A stretch of 41,595 nt of DNA, taken from a virus. The stretch lies in IMG/VR virus record IMGVR_UViG_3300017605_001116, positions 1-41,595 of that record; one strand, given 5' to 3'. Under the pieces are notes generated by a model. It was given only the letters and a program-made list of their open reading frames with translations, was not told where the DNA came from and searched no databases. Positions 13,434 through 22,662 of this stretch are shown piece by piece; the first letter of the stretch is position 1; each line of letters opens with the position of its first letter. The translations under genes were made by a program, and so were the position numbers.

Positions 13434-14450
13434 GTGGCTGGGCAACTCTGGGCGCAAAACGAATACGGAGGCTACTGGTCAAACCAAGAGTTGTCCCTGG
13501 ATATGCATATCCAGGCGCAACCCATCATGCGGTTTCGCCAGTTCTGCGACCGTGACTCCTCATTCGGCGCCAATCGCGGAGACACTCTCCTCTTCAACAA
13601 GTTCCTGAACGTCGATACCGAGGGCGGTCCGCTCGACGAGAACCTGCCGTTTCCGAAGACCGGCTTCAAGACCAACCAGTCGGCGGCCATCGCGACGGAA
13701 TTCGGCAACTCGATCCCCTACACCGAGAAGCTCGAGCGCCTGTCCAAGTTCGACACGCAGAACGCGCACAACCGAGCCATCATCAACGACGTCGGCAAGG
13801 TACTGAACAAGGCCGCCGCGATCGAGTTCCGCCGGACTCGCGTGAAAGCCACGCCAGTAGGAACGGCCGGTACTCCGACCGTCAAGTTCGAGCTCCGCGC
13901 CGCCAGCGACGTGCTCTGCTCGACTGCCGCGACTCGCCCGGCCGAGGTCGAGGACATCCTGACCGTCATCGAGGCGATGAAGTCGGGCGTCTACACGTCG
14001 AGCGATACCGGCACGACCGTCGCCACGCTGTCGCCGGTCCCGCCCTACGACGACGACGGCAACTACATCTGCGTCTGCTCGGTCGGCTTCGCCTCGAGCA
14101 TCCGGCGCGACAGCGACTTCATCAACGCCGCGTTGTACGGCGATCCCGAGCGGCTCTTCGCCGGCGAGATCGGCCGCTTCCACGGCGTTCGCTTCATCGA
14201 GGACAACCACATCCTCGCCAACACCATCACCGGCTTCCGCGGTGAGGCAGTCTTCTTCGGCGCCGAGGCGGTGAAAGAGATCGTCGTCCTGATGGAGGAG
14301 ATCCGGCGTGGCGTGCCCATGGATGGCGGCCGCGACCGCTCTTTCTACTGGTACGCGATCCTCGGTTTCAAACTCATCTGGGAGGCGCACGCGACCAACG
14401 AGCCGGACAACCGGATCGTGCACTTCACCTCCTCGTCGATCGTCGCCTGA
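13434..14450 (+). CDS. Major capsid protein, N4-gp56-like
   Basis: The 338-residue protein has the pattern of the N4 gp56/HK97-fold coat family: an early FNKFLNVDTEGGPLDENLPF segment, ATEFGNSIPYTEKLERLSKFD, then the middle VCSVGFASSIRRDSDFINAA and a GRFHGVRFIEDNHI segment. It assembles the icosahedral head around the scaffold. A short hairpin CGGGA-TCGGCG-TCCCG (13376-13391) lies in the 67-base leader. Start is GTG at 13434; no strong ribosome site is seen, so the start is less certain. Confidence 0.8.
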   Translation: MAGQLWAQNEYGGYWSNQELSLDMHIQAQPIMRFRQFCDRDSSFGANRGDTLLFNKFLNVDTEGGPLDENLPFPKTGFKTNQSAAIATEFGNSIPYTEKLERLSKFDTQNAHNRAIINDVGKVLNKAAAIEFRRTRVKATPVGTAGTPTVKFELRAASDVLCSTAATRPAEVEDILTVIEAMKSGVYTSSDTGTTVATLSPVPPYDDDGNYICVCSVGFASSIRRDSDFINAALYGDPERLFAGEIGRFHGVRFIEDNHILANTITGFRGEAVFFGAEAVKEIVVLMEEIRRGVPMDGGRDRSFYWYAILGFKLIWEAHATNEPDNRIVHFTSSSIVA

Positions 14451-14465
14451 GGGGAGGAGATTACA

Positions 14466-15017
14466 ATGGCAAACGAACTCCAATTCTTCCTCGATACGCC
14501 GGTTGCCTTCGGCTCGGCACTCGCCGCGGCTGCCTATGACGCGACCACCGGCACGGTCATCGGCTCGACGGCAACCAACGGCACGATCATCTACCAGCGC
14601 CTCTCTGGCGCCTGCGGCATGCAGATCAAGCACGTCGGCTTCGTCACTACGGTGGCAGTCACCGGCGGCACCGCCGCGGTGCTGACCTGCTACGTCAACC
14701 CGACTGTCGGCTCGACGACTTCCCGGCGGACGGTGGGCACCATTTCGATCGCCAGCGGTACGGCCATCGGCGATGTCGTCTATGGGACGTTCGGCGACGA
14801 CGATATCAACGTGAACCCGGGCGAGGAGATCACCGTCGAGCTCACCACCAAGGCCACCACTGCGGGCGCCGGCTACCTTTCGGTCGGACTCAATTGCTTC
14901 CACGTCGGCCCGACTTCCGGTGGCTCGGCGACCAGCCCGAGGACCACCACCAAGCCCTACGGCGCGGTGAAAGTCGGCTCGGTCAAGCTCGTCACCTCGG
15001 GCACAAGTGGCAACTGA
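14466..15017 (+). CDS. Beta-rich head decoration or fibre protein
   Basis: The 183-residue protein has an excellent GGGGAGGAG ribosome site right after the coat gene, which implies high expression. It consists of Thr/Val/Gly beta strands, with the pattern VTGGTAAVLTCYVNPT and VNPGEEITVELTTKA typical of small jelly-roll proteins. Position after the coat protein and strong translation signals suggest a decoration protein. No named family can be proven. Confidence 0.65.
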   Translation: MANELQFFLDTPVAFGSALAAAAYDATTGTVIGSTATNGTIIYQRLSGACGMQIKHVGFVTTVAVTGGTAAVLTCYVNPTVGSTTSRRTVGTISIASGTAIGDVVYGTFGDDDINVNPGEEITVELTTKATTAGAGYLSVGLNCFHVGPTSGGSATSPRTTTKPYGAVKVGSVKLVTSGTSGN

Positions 15018-15019
15018 CC

Positions 15020-15295
15020 ATGAGAGAAGGACTACCGCCCGCTACGTTTCGTAGCGGGCAGGATCGGAAGACCACGCTCGCGAGCCGTCGCGCGAAGGGA
15101 GTCGAGTCCGCCAACTACAAGGACGGCATCTGCGGCGGCCCTCGCCCGGCCGACGTCTGGAAGGGCGAGACGAAGACTCTCACAAAGGACGTCAAGAGTG
15201 CCAAAATTACCGACCAGCCGTCGAACCAAGATCGCTACGGGTCAAAGCGCGAAGCCATCAGGGCGATCCGCCCGTTCGGTAAGCCCGTCGGGTAG
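15020..15295 (+). CDS. Small basic hypothetical protein
   Basis: The 91-residue Lys/Arg/Gly-rich protein begins at an ATG with weak support two bases after the previous stop. A perfect ten-base-pair hairpin (15037-15059) lies within its first codons, unusual inside a gene. The protein is likely disordered. It could start further downstream, or the hairpin may serve as a terminator between coat and tail genes with this frame being read through. The position is between head and tail genes. Confidence 0.5.
   Translation: MREGLPPATFRSGQDRKTTLASRRAKGVESANYKDGICGGPRPADVWKGETKTLTKDVKSAKITDQPSNQDRYGSKREAIRAIRPFGKPVG
15037..15059 (+). terminator. Perfect ten-bp hairpin, possible transcription attenuator
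   Basis: GCCCGCTACG and CGTAGCGGGC flank a TTT loop. The stem is perfect. No T-run follows, so it is not a canonical intrinsic terminator; it could reduce read-through after the coat block or serve as an RNA-processing or stability element protecting the upstream coat message. Confidence 0.35.
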
Positions 15296-15363
15296 CCTCC
15301 CGCGTCCGAAGCTCCCGCCTCGCCTCGGCGGCGCGAACCCGCACGAGAAGGGATACACCGTAG

Positions 15364-16080
15364 TTGGCAAACCTGGGTGAGCTGCGTGCCATCGTCCTCG
15401 ACAACCTCGAGCGCGCAGCTTCCGATACGAATGTTCAGAGCAACAACGCGGATCGTTGGATTAACAACGTCATCCGCCAGACCTTCTGCACCCGCTACAA
15501 CTGGGACGCCATGGAGGCGACCTACTCCATCAACACCGTAGCGGGCCAGGAGATCTATCCCTTCCCGTCGCCCCAGACGAAGGACATCAAGCAGGTCGCC
15601 ATCCGACTCGACACCGGCTCCCCGTACATGCCGATGCGCGAGGACTCCGAGGACCAGCTCGACCACAACATCCCGGTGACCTCGGTCGGCGGTATCCCCA
15701 AGGGCTGGTGCCGTACCGGCGCGGCGATGCGTCTCCGCCCCGTGCCGTCGTCGTCTAACTACCGCATTCGCGCCCGCGTCTGGGACTACCCGACTCCACT
15801 GACGGATGCGTCAGCGACCAACTACTGGACCCTCCAGCACCCCGACCTGATCGAGGACATCGCGACGGCGCTCGGGTTTCGCTGGCTCGGCGACTTCGAG
15901 CGGTACAACGCGCTCCTGCAAGCGGCGATGGGCGAGCTGCAGATACGAATCGCCGACGACATGAAGCGCCTCCGCCCGGCACGCCAGACGGTCTCGCCGT
16001 CCCTGCGTGCGGGTAAGCCGTCGTCCAGCGTCGGCCCGCGGATCGGCGAGGACGGCTACTACCGGCAATATTCCCCGTGA
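15364..16080 (+). CDS. Tail tubular protein A / head-tail adaptor (gp11-like)
   Basis: The 238-residue protein matches the layout of T7 gp11-type adaptors: N-terminal helix with DNLERAASDTNVQSNNADRW and a VIRQTFCTRYNWDAMEATYSI segment, a beta-rich centre (YPFPSPQTKDIKQVAIR) and a long C-terminal helix (FERYNALLQAAMGELQIRIA). It forms the ring between portal and nozzle. The start is TTG at 15364 with GAGAAGGGA upstream. It sits before the nozzle gene as expected. Confidence 0.65.
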   Translation: MANLGELRAIVLDNLERAASDTNVQSNNADRWINNVIRQTFCTRYNWDAMEATYSINTVAGQEIYPFPSPQTKDIKQVAIRLDTGSPYMPMREDSEDQLDHNIPVTSVGGIPKGWCRTGAAMRLRPVPSSSNYRIRARVWDYPTPLTDASATNYWTLQHPDLIEDIATALGFRWLGDFERYNALLQAAMGELQIRIADDMKRLRPARQTVSPSLRAGKPSSSVGPRIGEDGYYRQYSP

Positions 16081-16088
16081 GGTGACCC

Positions 16089-16745
16089 GTGGCGAAGACG
16101 GCAACCGACATCCCGATCACTCAGGGCAGCGGCGTCAACCTCTCGAACTTCGCGCTCGCGAGCGGCCGCAGGCGCCAGACCGTGATTCTCGCCGACGCCG
16201 ACGACTCGGGCGAGGCACTAGTCGCCGAGCTCCCGGCGCACGACTCGGTCGATCGCGGCTCGCCGCTCAAGATCGGTGGCAGAGCCACCATCCATCCCGA
16301 GTTCCAGTTCGGCGTACCCAAGACCGTGACCGAGGGCGACCGCACCGACGCCTGGTTTTCGCTGAACGGTCAACTCGGCGCGGTAAGCACCATAGAGCCA
16401 GGGACCGTCTACGACAAGGGTCGCTGCGTCGTCGGCTCGCAACTCTTCCCCCTGACGGCTGCGGCTGGGCCGATCATCGCTGGCGTCGCGAATTTTCGGA
16501 TCAAAGTCCTCTCGCTAGCCGTCGCCTGCACGACGTTCACCAGCGTAGGGACCGCCACCGTACTTGCGGGTAGTGGCGGATTCCCGATGATGGCGCTCTA
16601 CATCTCGGGGCTCGGCAACTACAGCTTCCCGACCACGGGGTACATGCTCGCTCAGACTGGCGTGAACCAGGACCTCTGGTGGACGTTCAGCGGCGGCGCC
16701 GCCAACTTCTCGCTCACCATGACTTGGTACATGGGTCCGGCGTGA
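16089..16745 (+). CDS. Beta-rich tail or decoration protein
   Basis: The 218-residue protein starts at GTG with GAGGTGA upstream. The N-terminal half is a mixed domain, and the C-terminal half (VLSLAVACTTFTSVGTATV...) is beta-rich and similar in style to the genes at 16742 and 17264. It shares a GTGA overlap with the next gene. Probable virion surface or tail protein; no family motif. Confidence 0.6.
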   Translation: MAKTATDIPITQGSGVNLSNFALASGRRRQTVILADADDSGEALVAELPAHDSVDRGSPLKIGGRATIHPEFQFGVPKTVTEGDRTDAWFSLNGQLGAVSTIEPGTVYDKGRCVVGSQLFPLTAAAGPIIAGVANFRIKVLSLAVACTTFTSVGTATVLAGSGGFPMMALYISGLGNYSFPTTGYMLAQTGVNQDLWWTFSGGAANFSLTMTWYMGPA

Positions 16746-17137
16746 TCGACCCTACCGGAGGTCCAGGCCAAGCGGGGCAGAGCGATCCGTCGGTCGTTGT
16801 TGACGGAGGTGTCGCGCGGCCGGTTCTCTACACTTCGACCTCTGGAGCGTTGGCGGGCACGGCCATCGCGCTGGTGGGCGCCTCGCCCGGCATCAAGACG
16901 AAAGTGCTCGCGCTGAGCATGATATGCGCCGCGTTCACCACGGCGGGCTCCGCGTACTTCACCGGCGGCGTTAGCCCCGTCTACTGGATCGGGCGCTTCG
17001 GTGCGCTGAACACCAACGTATGGCTGGATCTGGGCGGCATTGTGATCTGCTCTACTGCCGCAAATACGGCGCTGAACATCCATTTCGACGGCAGCGCGAC
17101 CTTCGGCATGGCGATCACCTACTACCAGGCGCCGTGA
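16742..17137 (+). CDS. Small beta-rich virion protein
   Basis: The 131-residue protein starts at the GTG overlapping the preceding stop. It has the strand-rich pattern VLALSMICAAFTTAGSAYF and IVICSTAANTALNIHFDGS, closely resembling the C-terminal half of the protein at 16089. It is likely a paralogous jelly-roll domain. Presumably a decoration or tail surface protein. Confidence 0.6.
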   Translation: MIDPTGGPGQAGQSDPSVVVDGGVARPVLYTSTSGALAGTAIALVGASPGIKTKVLALSMICAAFTTAGSAYFTGGVSPVYWIGRFGALNTNVWLDLGGIVICSTAANTALNIHFDGSATFGMAITYYQAP

Positions 17138-17263
17138 ATGCTGATCGAGTACCTCGCGCAGCCTCGCGCCGGTGACATCACCACGCCAGGCGACATCGGC
17201 GACTCCTACGTCTGGGTGAAGGAGACGGTTCCCGCCGCGACCTGGACCCTCGACGAGACGTAG
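17138..17263 (+). CDS. Very small hypothetical protein
   Basis: The 41-residue protein begins at the ATG directly after the previous TGA and stops right before the next ATG, so coupled translation is likely. It is acidic with aromatic residues (GDSYVWVKETVPAATWTLDE). No family is recognised; perfect packing between neighbours is the main support that it is expressed. Confidence 0.45.
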   Translation: MLIEYLAQPRAGDITTPGDIGDSYVWVKETVPAATWTLDET

Positions 17264-17755
17264 ATGCCAGGCTACGCGCCGACCTCCGCGCCGCGCTCGT
17301 CCATGCCGACGACGGCGAACCTGCCGCAGCCGCGCGACGTGGCGATGCCCGACTTCACGTCGAACGTCTACGTCCCCTTCAGCGGCACCATCACCGGCGA
17401 CATCACCAACACGGCGAACATGCTCAACGTCTGGTCGCCGCGCGAAACCCGCTACGTACTCCGCGGCGGCTACGTCCACATCGTCTGCCTCGCCTCGCTC
17501 GCGGGGACGGCTACCGCTGCCGAGCTCTGGTTCTTCGACGAGACGAACGCACAGCCGGTGCTGCCGATCACCAGCTACCACGGCACCCTGACGCTCATAA
17601 ACTGGGTCAACGCGATCACCCCGTGGCACTTCGACCTGGGCAAGGGCTTCAAGAGCGCGGTCAAGAACAACCACCTGCGCATCGGCGGCACTCTCGCCAT
17701 CGGCGCGGGGCAGCTCTACTGCTCAGGCAATCTCTGGGGCGTGCAGGAGCTCTGA
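17264..17755 (+). CDS. Beta-rich hypothetical virion protein
   Basis: The 163-residue protein has a Pro-rich N-terminus (APTSAPRSSMPTTANLPQP) and a beta domain (GGYVHIVCLASLAGTATAAE). It lies directly between the small 41-residue gene and the nozzle gene. Style similar to the genes at 8915, 14466 and 16742. Probably a tail-attached or decoration protein. Confidence 0.6.
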   Translation: MPGYAPTSAPRSSMPTTANLPQPRDVAMPDFTSNVYVPFSGTITGDITNTANMLNVWSPRETRYVLRGGYVHIVCLASLAGTATAAELWFFDETNAQPVLPITSYHGTLTLINWVNAITPWHFDLGKGFKSAVKNNHLRIGGTLAIGAGQLYCSGNLWGVQEL

Positions 17756-19888
17756 GTGGCGAAGCAGATCCAGAGGCTCGCTCCGCTCCGCGGCCTGAAC
17801 CCCATGAACGTCAGCGCCGAGGCCGGGCTCCAGGGCACGTTCATGCGCGGCGGGCTCAATGTGGAAGTGTTCGACGCGGAGTGGTGGGTGCGCCACGGCT
17901 GCGCGCAGGCGAGCGAGAACCTGGGCTCGGTCTGGTGGAGGTGGATCATCTCGAGCCCCGAGCTCGACCGGCTCTTCCTCGTCTCCAACGACTACGTGCT
18001 GCAGGTCGAGAGTCGCGTCGGCGAAGTCGGCGTCGTCGACAACACCACCTTCTTCCGCCAGTTGACGATCCCCTACGCGACCGGCAACACGATGACCGCC
18101 ACCTTCACGGTGGGCTCGCCTACGGTGGGCTTTACCGTCACAGCCGGCTCGCCGCCGCAGAAGGGCTGGTGCTTTGTAGTCCAAGGCACCGCCGGTGTGC
18201 CCGATCGTTTCTACCGCATCATCGACGTCCCGACGGCAGCCTTGATGACCCTCGACCGTCCCTACCAGGCAGGCAACCCGACGACCGTAGTCGGGCTCCA
18301 GATCTACTCGGATCTGATGTTCACCTTTGCGGCTTCGCCGGGAGTTGCGGATACCGACTTGAACGGCGGCTGCTGCCTCTTCGAGCAGACGGCGACGCAC
18401 GCAGCCGGCAGCCTCGGCTATGCCACTCCTATCGGCGTGGACCCGGGCACTTACATCATCGTCATCTCGACGCTGGGCTATGCGGCAGTCGCGATCGCCC
18501 CGGCGATCAAGCCGTTGATCGGCGGCTATTGGTTTCGCCAGACGCAACTCCCAGCGCCGACCGCGGTCACGATGTACAACGTCAAGCCGTGCGTCTACAA
18601 GGATCGGCTCTTCCTCTCGGGTGCAGACCCGACCATGCCGAACACCGTCTCGTACCGCACCTTCTGGTACTCGAGGCCGTTCGACTTCATGCAGTGGCAT
18701 ACGGGACTCCAGGGCTTGGGCGGCACGCCTAACTTCTTCACGCTGAACGATCCGACCGACCCCATCAGCGGATTCATGGTGCAGGGCGATACGCTCGTCG
18801 TGCATCGGCGTAACTCGCAGGATCTCATCCAGACCTACGGCACCGGATTCAAGGCGTCACACAACGAGTCGGGCATCGGCTTCTGGCCACGCTCGATGAT
18901 GGAGAACATCCCGACCGGCCACATCGGCTGGACCCGCTACGGTCCTGGCCTCTTCAACCAAGAGGGCATGACCGTGATGTTCCCCGAGATCGAGCGCATG
19001 CTCGCGGCGTTCAACCAGTCGCAGCGCATGAACCCGCGCCTGCGTGGTGTGATCCACGATCAGAATCGCCGTCGCGTCTACTTCCTGCTCGGCTGGGAGG
19101 CGGTCGGGTTCGTCGATACGCCGACCGAGTACGGCACCCGGCGGATCATCCGGCATCAGGACGCCAGCGGCACGAACCAGCTCTTCTTCACCGACCAGAC
19201 CTGGTACTCGCGCTGCCCCGTCCTCGTCGTCGACTACGCGCGGAATGAGGCCTGGCTCGAGGACTACGCCGGCCTCTGCGGTGGCGGCGACCACCTCGGG
19301 CAGATGTACTTCTTCCGCTACGACGGCACGGTCGTCGAGCACCCGACCGGCTGGAGTGGCAAGGACTTCGACGTCGCCAAAATCAACGCCGCCACTCCCG
19401 TCGACGCAGTGGTCGAGACGCAGTGGATGAACCACGGCTCCGAGCAGCGGAAGATGCTCCAGAAGATCTACCTGACGCTCCGAGCTCTGGACGTGAGCGA
19501 GGACACCGACGAGATACTGGGCGGGAAGTTCAACCCACTCAGGATCAGCGACCTCTGGGACGCGACGACCGACACGCTGCACCTCTGCACCGTCGAGGTC
19601 ATGGCCGACCACCGGGACGACGTGCAGGCCCGCGCCGACGTCTCGATCGTGGTCAGCGACATGCTCTCGAGGAGTCTCGAGGGGAACCGCATGCTGCCGG
19701 TGATGCTCTTCACGATCACGCCGCGAGTAGCGGGGAGAGCGTTCAAGTACCGCTTCAAGACTGCCTTGAGTACGACCGCCGCCGCAGCGGGGCACAAGGT
19801 GGGGAGCTTCCGGCTTGTGGACGCGGTTATCGAGTTCGAGGTAGAACAGGACACCCGTGCGGCCGGGGTGACAGGAGGATCGCCATGA
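17756..19888 (+). CDS. Tail tubular protein B / nozzle (gp12-like)
   Basis: The 710-residue protein begins at GTG with IQRLAPLRGLNPMNVSAEAG, a start reminiscent of podovirus nozzle proteins (short N-terminal segment, then beta-propeller repeats). It has recurring strand-rich blades and ends in beta domains. The size, and its place after the adaptor, are those of T7 gp12-type nozzles that form the hexameric tube tip. The end overlaps the next gene by four bases (ATGA). Confidence 0.68.
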   Translation: MAKQIQRLAPLRGLNPMNVSAEAGLQGTFMRGGLNVEVFDAEWWVRHGCAQASENLGSVWWRWIISSPELDRLFLVSNDYVLQVESRVGEVGVVDNTTFFRQLTIPYATGNTMTATFTVGSPTVGFTVTAGSPPQKGWCFVVQGTAGVPDRFYRIIDVPTAALMTLDRPYQAGNPTTVVGLQIYSDLMFTFAASPGVADTDLNGGCCLFEQTATHAAGSLGYATPIGVDPGTYIIVISTLGYAAVAIAPAIKPLIGGYWFRQTQLPAPTAVTMYNVKPCVYKDRLFLSGADPTMPNTVSYRTFWYSRPFDFMQWHTGLQGLGGTPNFFTLNDPTDPISGFMVQGDTLVVHRRNSQDLIQTYGTGFKASHNESGIGFWPRSMMENIPTGHIGWTRYGPGLFNQEGMTVMFPEIERMLAAFNQSQRMNPRLRGVIHDQNRRRVYFLLGWEAVGFVDTPTEYGTRRIIRHQDASGTNQLFFTDQTWYSRCPVLVVDYARNEAWLEDYAGLCGGGDHLGQMYFFRYDGTVVEHPTGWSGKDFDVAKINAATPVDAVVETQWMNHGSEQRKMLQKIYLTLRALDVSEDTDEILGGKFNPLRISDLWDATTDTLHLCTVEVMADHRDDVQARADVSIVVSDMLSRSLEGNRMLPVMLFTITPRVAGRAFKYRFKTALSTTAAAAGHKVGSFRLVDAVIEFEVEQDTRAAGVTGGSP

Positions 19889-20505
19889 TGGGAATGGGGC
19901 AGCAGATGCCGATGCGGCGTCCGCCCATGGGACCGTCGCCGATGACCGCAGGGAGGCCCAACCCGATGGCGGGCTTCCAGGGTGGTGGCGGCGGCGGGCC
20001 GCAGCAGCCTCCGCCATGGGCGCAGGGTGGCATGCAGGGCATGGCGCCGTGGATGCGACCGCCCCCTCCGCAGATGCCACCCGGCGGCGGAGCCGGCATC
20101 AGGAGTGCCCCGGCGCAGCCTCCTCCGCAGCAGTGGGGCGGCGGCCCAGCGCAGGCGATGCCATTGCTCCAAGCGCCGGAAGGGATGGGTGGTCCGCAGG
20201 GTTACACGCCGTGGATAGGTGGTGGCGTCGAGGGGAACAATATCGGCGGTCCGCAGGGCCAGTACGATACTCCGCAGGTCGCGTACCCGCAGGGCGGCAT
20301 GTCCGACGCGCAGATGCATCCGTTCGCGCCTCGCAATCGACCGCAGTTCCCAGGCGCCATGCAGGGGGCGATCCAAGGAGCGATGGGTCGGATGGGTCCG
20401 CAGATGACTCAGGGATTCCAGGGGAGCGGACAGATGCTCCCGCCGGGGCAGCAGATGATGCCCCCATGGATGCAGCGGCGCTTCGCTAACGCCATCCCCC
20501 TCTGA
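19885..20505 (+). CDS. Met/Pro/Gln/Gly-rich low-complexity protein
   Basis: The 206-residue protein is almost entirely Met, Pro, Gln and Gly (MGMGQQMPMRRPPMGPSPM). A perfect AGGAGG precedes the ATG. No fold is predicted. It is the first of four consecutive low-complexity proteins; similar disordered proteins may serve in tail or ejection assemblies. The GC-rich repeats could mislead alignment tools. Confidence 0.6.
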   Translation: MMGMGQQMPMRRPPMGPSPMTAGRPNPMAGFQGGGGGGPQQPPPWAQGGMQGMAPWMRPPPPQMPPGGGAGIRSAPAQPPPQQWGGGPAQAMPLLQAPEGMGGPQGYTPWIGGGVEGNNIGGPQGQYDTPQVAYPQGGMSDAQMHPFAPRNRPQFPGAMQGAIQGAMGRMGPQMTQGFQGSGQMLPPGQQMMPPWMQRRFANAIPL

Positions 20506-20513
20506 GGTGACCC

Positions 20514-21851
20514 ATGGCTACCGTGCGAAGACCGACGACGATGCAACGCCCGGTGCCGGGGCCGGCGGCAGCGGCTTCTACCCGTCGAGACTACACGCAG
20601 CCTCCGCCGGGTGGAGCGCATTACCCGTGGGAGCCCGGCGGCGGCAGTAAAGTCCCCGGCGTTCCCGACAACTGGAGCGACTTCTACCCGAACGAGGGCG
20701 AGGGCCGTGGCGACGCCTGGATCGGCCCGAAGAAGGCGCAGCTGAACGCCGAGCACCCACCGAGCTCGTACCAGGGCATGCCTTCGGCGCGCTCGAGCAT
20801 GTCGCCGCAGGACTTCGCCAAGTACCAGCAGGGTGCGCTTCCGCAGGACGCCGCCGCCAAGGCGAACCTCGCCAAGATGCACGACTACTCCGACACGGGG
20901 CCGGTCGCGCAGGGGAAGCCCGGCGTCTACGACTGGCAGCGCGGCGGCTGGCCGCAGGGCACCGACACGACGGCGCAGGCGCTTGCGAAGCATGGCGCCA
21001 AGCCGGGGCCGCTCAACAAGATCGGCGGCGCTCCCGGGAGCGGTGGCTACTACAAGGGTGGGAACACGATCATCCCGCCGGGGGCCAAGGCGGACAAGGC
21101 TGCGGCGCCCGCCTCGCAGGCGGACCTGGGCAAGTGGTTCGGGCAGATCAAGCCTGGGCAGAAGGTCACGCTGCAGGGGAAGACCTACTTCAAGAACCAG
21201 AACGGCGCGGTGGTTGACGTTACCAACCCAGCGGCGAGGAAGCGCATCACCGACCGTCAAGGCGCGTTCATCGGGCAAGCGGCGGCTCCGCCTGCGCCAG
21301 GAACGACTCCACCGGCGACGACTCCACCGGGAACGCCTGCCGCGACGACACCGCCGGGGCGCGTGCCGATCGGCAACCAGCCTCCGCCGACGACTCCTGG
21401 CGGCGACGTGCGACGACCGATCGGCGAGCAGCCTCCGCCGCAGCAGCAACCGCCGCCATATCAGTACCCGCCGACGAACCAGCAGCCCTACCAGTACGAT
21501 CCGTCGTCGCTGAACCAGTTCGCGTATCCGCAGAACCAGGGTCCAGGCCCCTACGGCTGGAACCCGGGCTACGGCGGGAGCCCGTTCAACTACAGCAACT
21601 TCAGCAACTCGATCATGCAGGGCATGGGCGGCTACGGCGGCGGCATGCTCAACTCGCTGGCCGACTACAGTGGCATGGGTGGCGGCTACGGCTGGCCCGA
21701 GCAGAACATGGGCGGCTACGGCGATCCATACGGCGGCATGGGCGGGATGGATCAGTTGATGGGCTACGGCGGCGGCATGGGAGGCATGAGCGGCGGGATG
21801 GGTTACGACCCGTACATGTTCCAAGGCCAGCCCATGTCCCAGGCGATATGA
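20514..21851 (+). CDS. Pro/Gly-rich protein with prion-like Gly/Tyr tail
   Basis: The 445-residue protein has a Pro-rich N-terminus and a folded-looking centre (LGKWFGQIKPGQKVTLQGKTYFKNQ). A long Pro/Thr linker follows, then a C-terminal region of Gly/Tyr/Met/Asn repeats (GYGGGMLNSLADYSGMGGGY) with composition like prion-like domains. Two Lys/Gly-rich segments may bind DNA or capsid. It is probably an internal or tail protein. No homology is seen. Confidence 0.6.
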   Translation: MATVRRPTTMQRPVPGPAAAASTRRDYTQPPPGGAHYPWEPGGGSKVPGVPDNWSDFYPNEGEGRGDAWIGPKKAQLNAEHPPSSYQGMPSARSSMSPQDFAKYQQGALPQDAAAKANLAKMHDYSDTGPVAQGKPGVYDWQRGGWPQGTDTTAQALAKHGAKPGPLNKIGGAPGSGGYYKGGNTIIPPGAKADKAAAPASQADLGKWFGQIKPGQKVTLQGKTYFKNQNGAVVDVTNPAARKRITDRQGAFIGQAAAPPAPGTTPPATTPPGTPAATTPPGRVPIGNQPPPTTPGGDVRRPIGEQPPPQQQPPPYQYPPTNQQPYQYDPSSLNQFAYPQNQGPGPYGWNPGYGGSPFNYSNFSNSIMQGMGGYGGGMLNSLADYSGMGGGYGWPEQNMGGYGDPYGGMGGMDQLMGYGGGMGGMSGGMGYDPYMFQGQPMSQAI

Positions 21852-21861
21852 CGGAGGGGAC

Positions 21862-22659
21862 ATGAACCCAATCTTCGATCCCGGCACGTCCGGCGCTCCG
21901 CAGTTCGTTCCCGGCAACAACCCGGGACTTTACACCGGACTCGCGAGCACGGGCGGCGATCCCGGCACTGTCGGCGGTGGCCCCGGGCAGCTCGCGCAGA
22001 CGCCGGGGACGCCGGCAGGCGGATCAGGTGTGCCCGAGGCGGATCAGCAGCACCTGGCGTCGCCCGGTGGTCCGAGCACAAGGCCGGCGCCGACTGGCGG
22101 GCAGCAGCAACTCGGCGCGCCCTCGTGGTACACGCCCCCGCCTATGGTGGCGCGGCCCGGGAATCCCGCGAGAGCTGCATACATAGCGAACTGGGATCCC
22201 AACGCGCCGCAGAACACGGGGAGGCGAAGGCCGGCCCCCGATAGGGCGAGGGGTCCGATACAGAGTCCCTACGACTGGTCCCGCTACACCAACTTCGGGG
22301 GCATAGGCAATTCCAACCCAGCACTCGCACAATTCAGCGATCCAGCGTGGCACCCGGCAGCGCAGCCCGGGGCCAATGCCGCTCAGGGACAGACTTACGA
22401 CCAGTGGCGACAGGAGATGGCGGCAACACATCCCTGGATGAACGACACCAGCGTCATGTGGGGCGGCGGAAGCCAAGGGTACTTGCCGATCAACTACCAG
22501 CCGCACGACATCCGCTACTACATGAACACTCCAAATCTCGCGCCGTGGGAGGGAGCGTACTTTGGCGACACTTGGACCCAGAACATACAGCCAGATAAGC
22601 CGGGATACTGGGATCCACAGCGGGTCCAGAACGATCCCAGCTACAACCCCGTAGGTTAA
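21862..22659 (+). CDS. Gly/Pro/Asn-rich hypothetical virion protein
   Basis: The 265-residue protein has low-complexity Gly/Pro-rich N-terminus and a more ordered C-terminal half with Trp and Tyr (QGYLPINYQPHDIRYYMNTP). A GGAGGGG lies before the ATG. It stops three bases before the next gene. Unknown family; likely part of the internal or tail complex by location. Confidence 0.6.
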   Translation: MNPIFDPGTSGAPQFVPGNNPGLYTGLASTGGDPGTVGGGPGQLAQTPGTPAGGSGVPEADQQHLASPGGPSTRPAPTGGQQQLGAPSWYTPPPMVARPGNPARAAYIANWDPNAPQNTGRRRPAPDRARGPIQSPYDWSRYTNFGGIGNSNPALAQFSDPAWHPAAQPGANAAQGQTYDQWRQEMAATHPWMNDTSVMWGGGSQGYLPINYQPHDIRYYMNTPNLAPWEGAYFGDTWTQNIQPDKPGYWDPQRVQNDPSYNPVG

Positions 22660-22662
22660 GTC

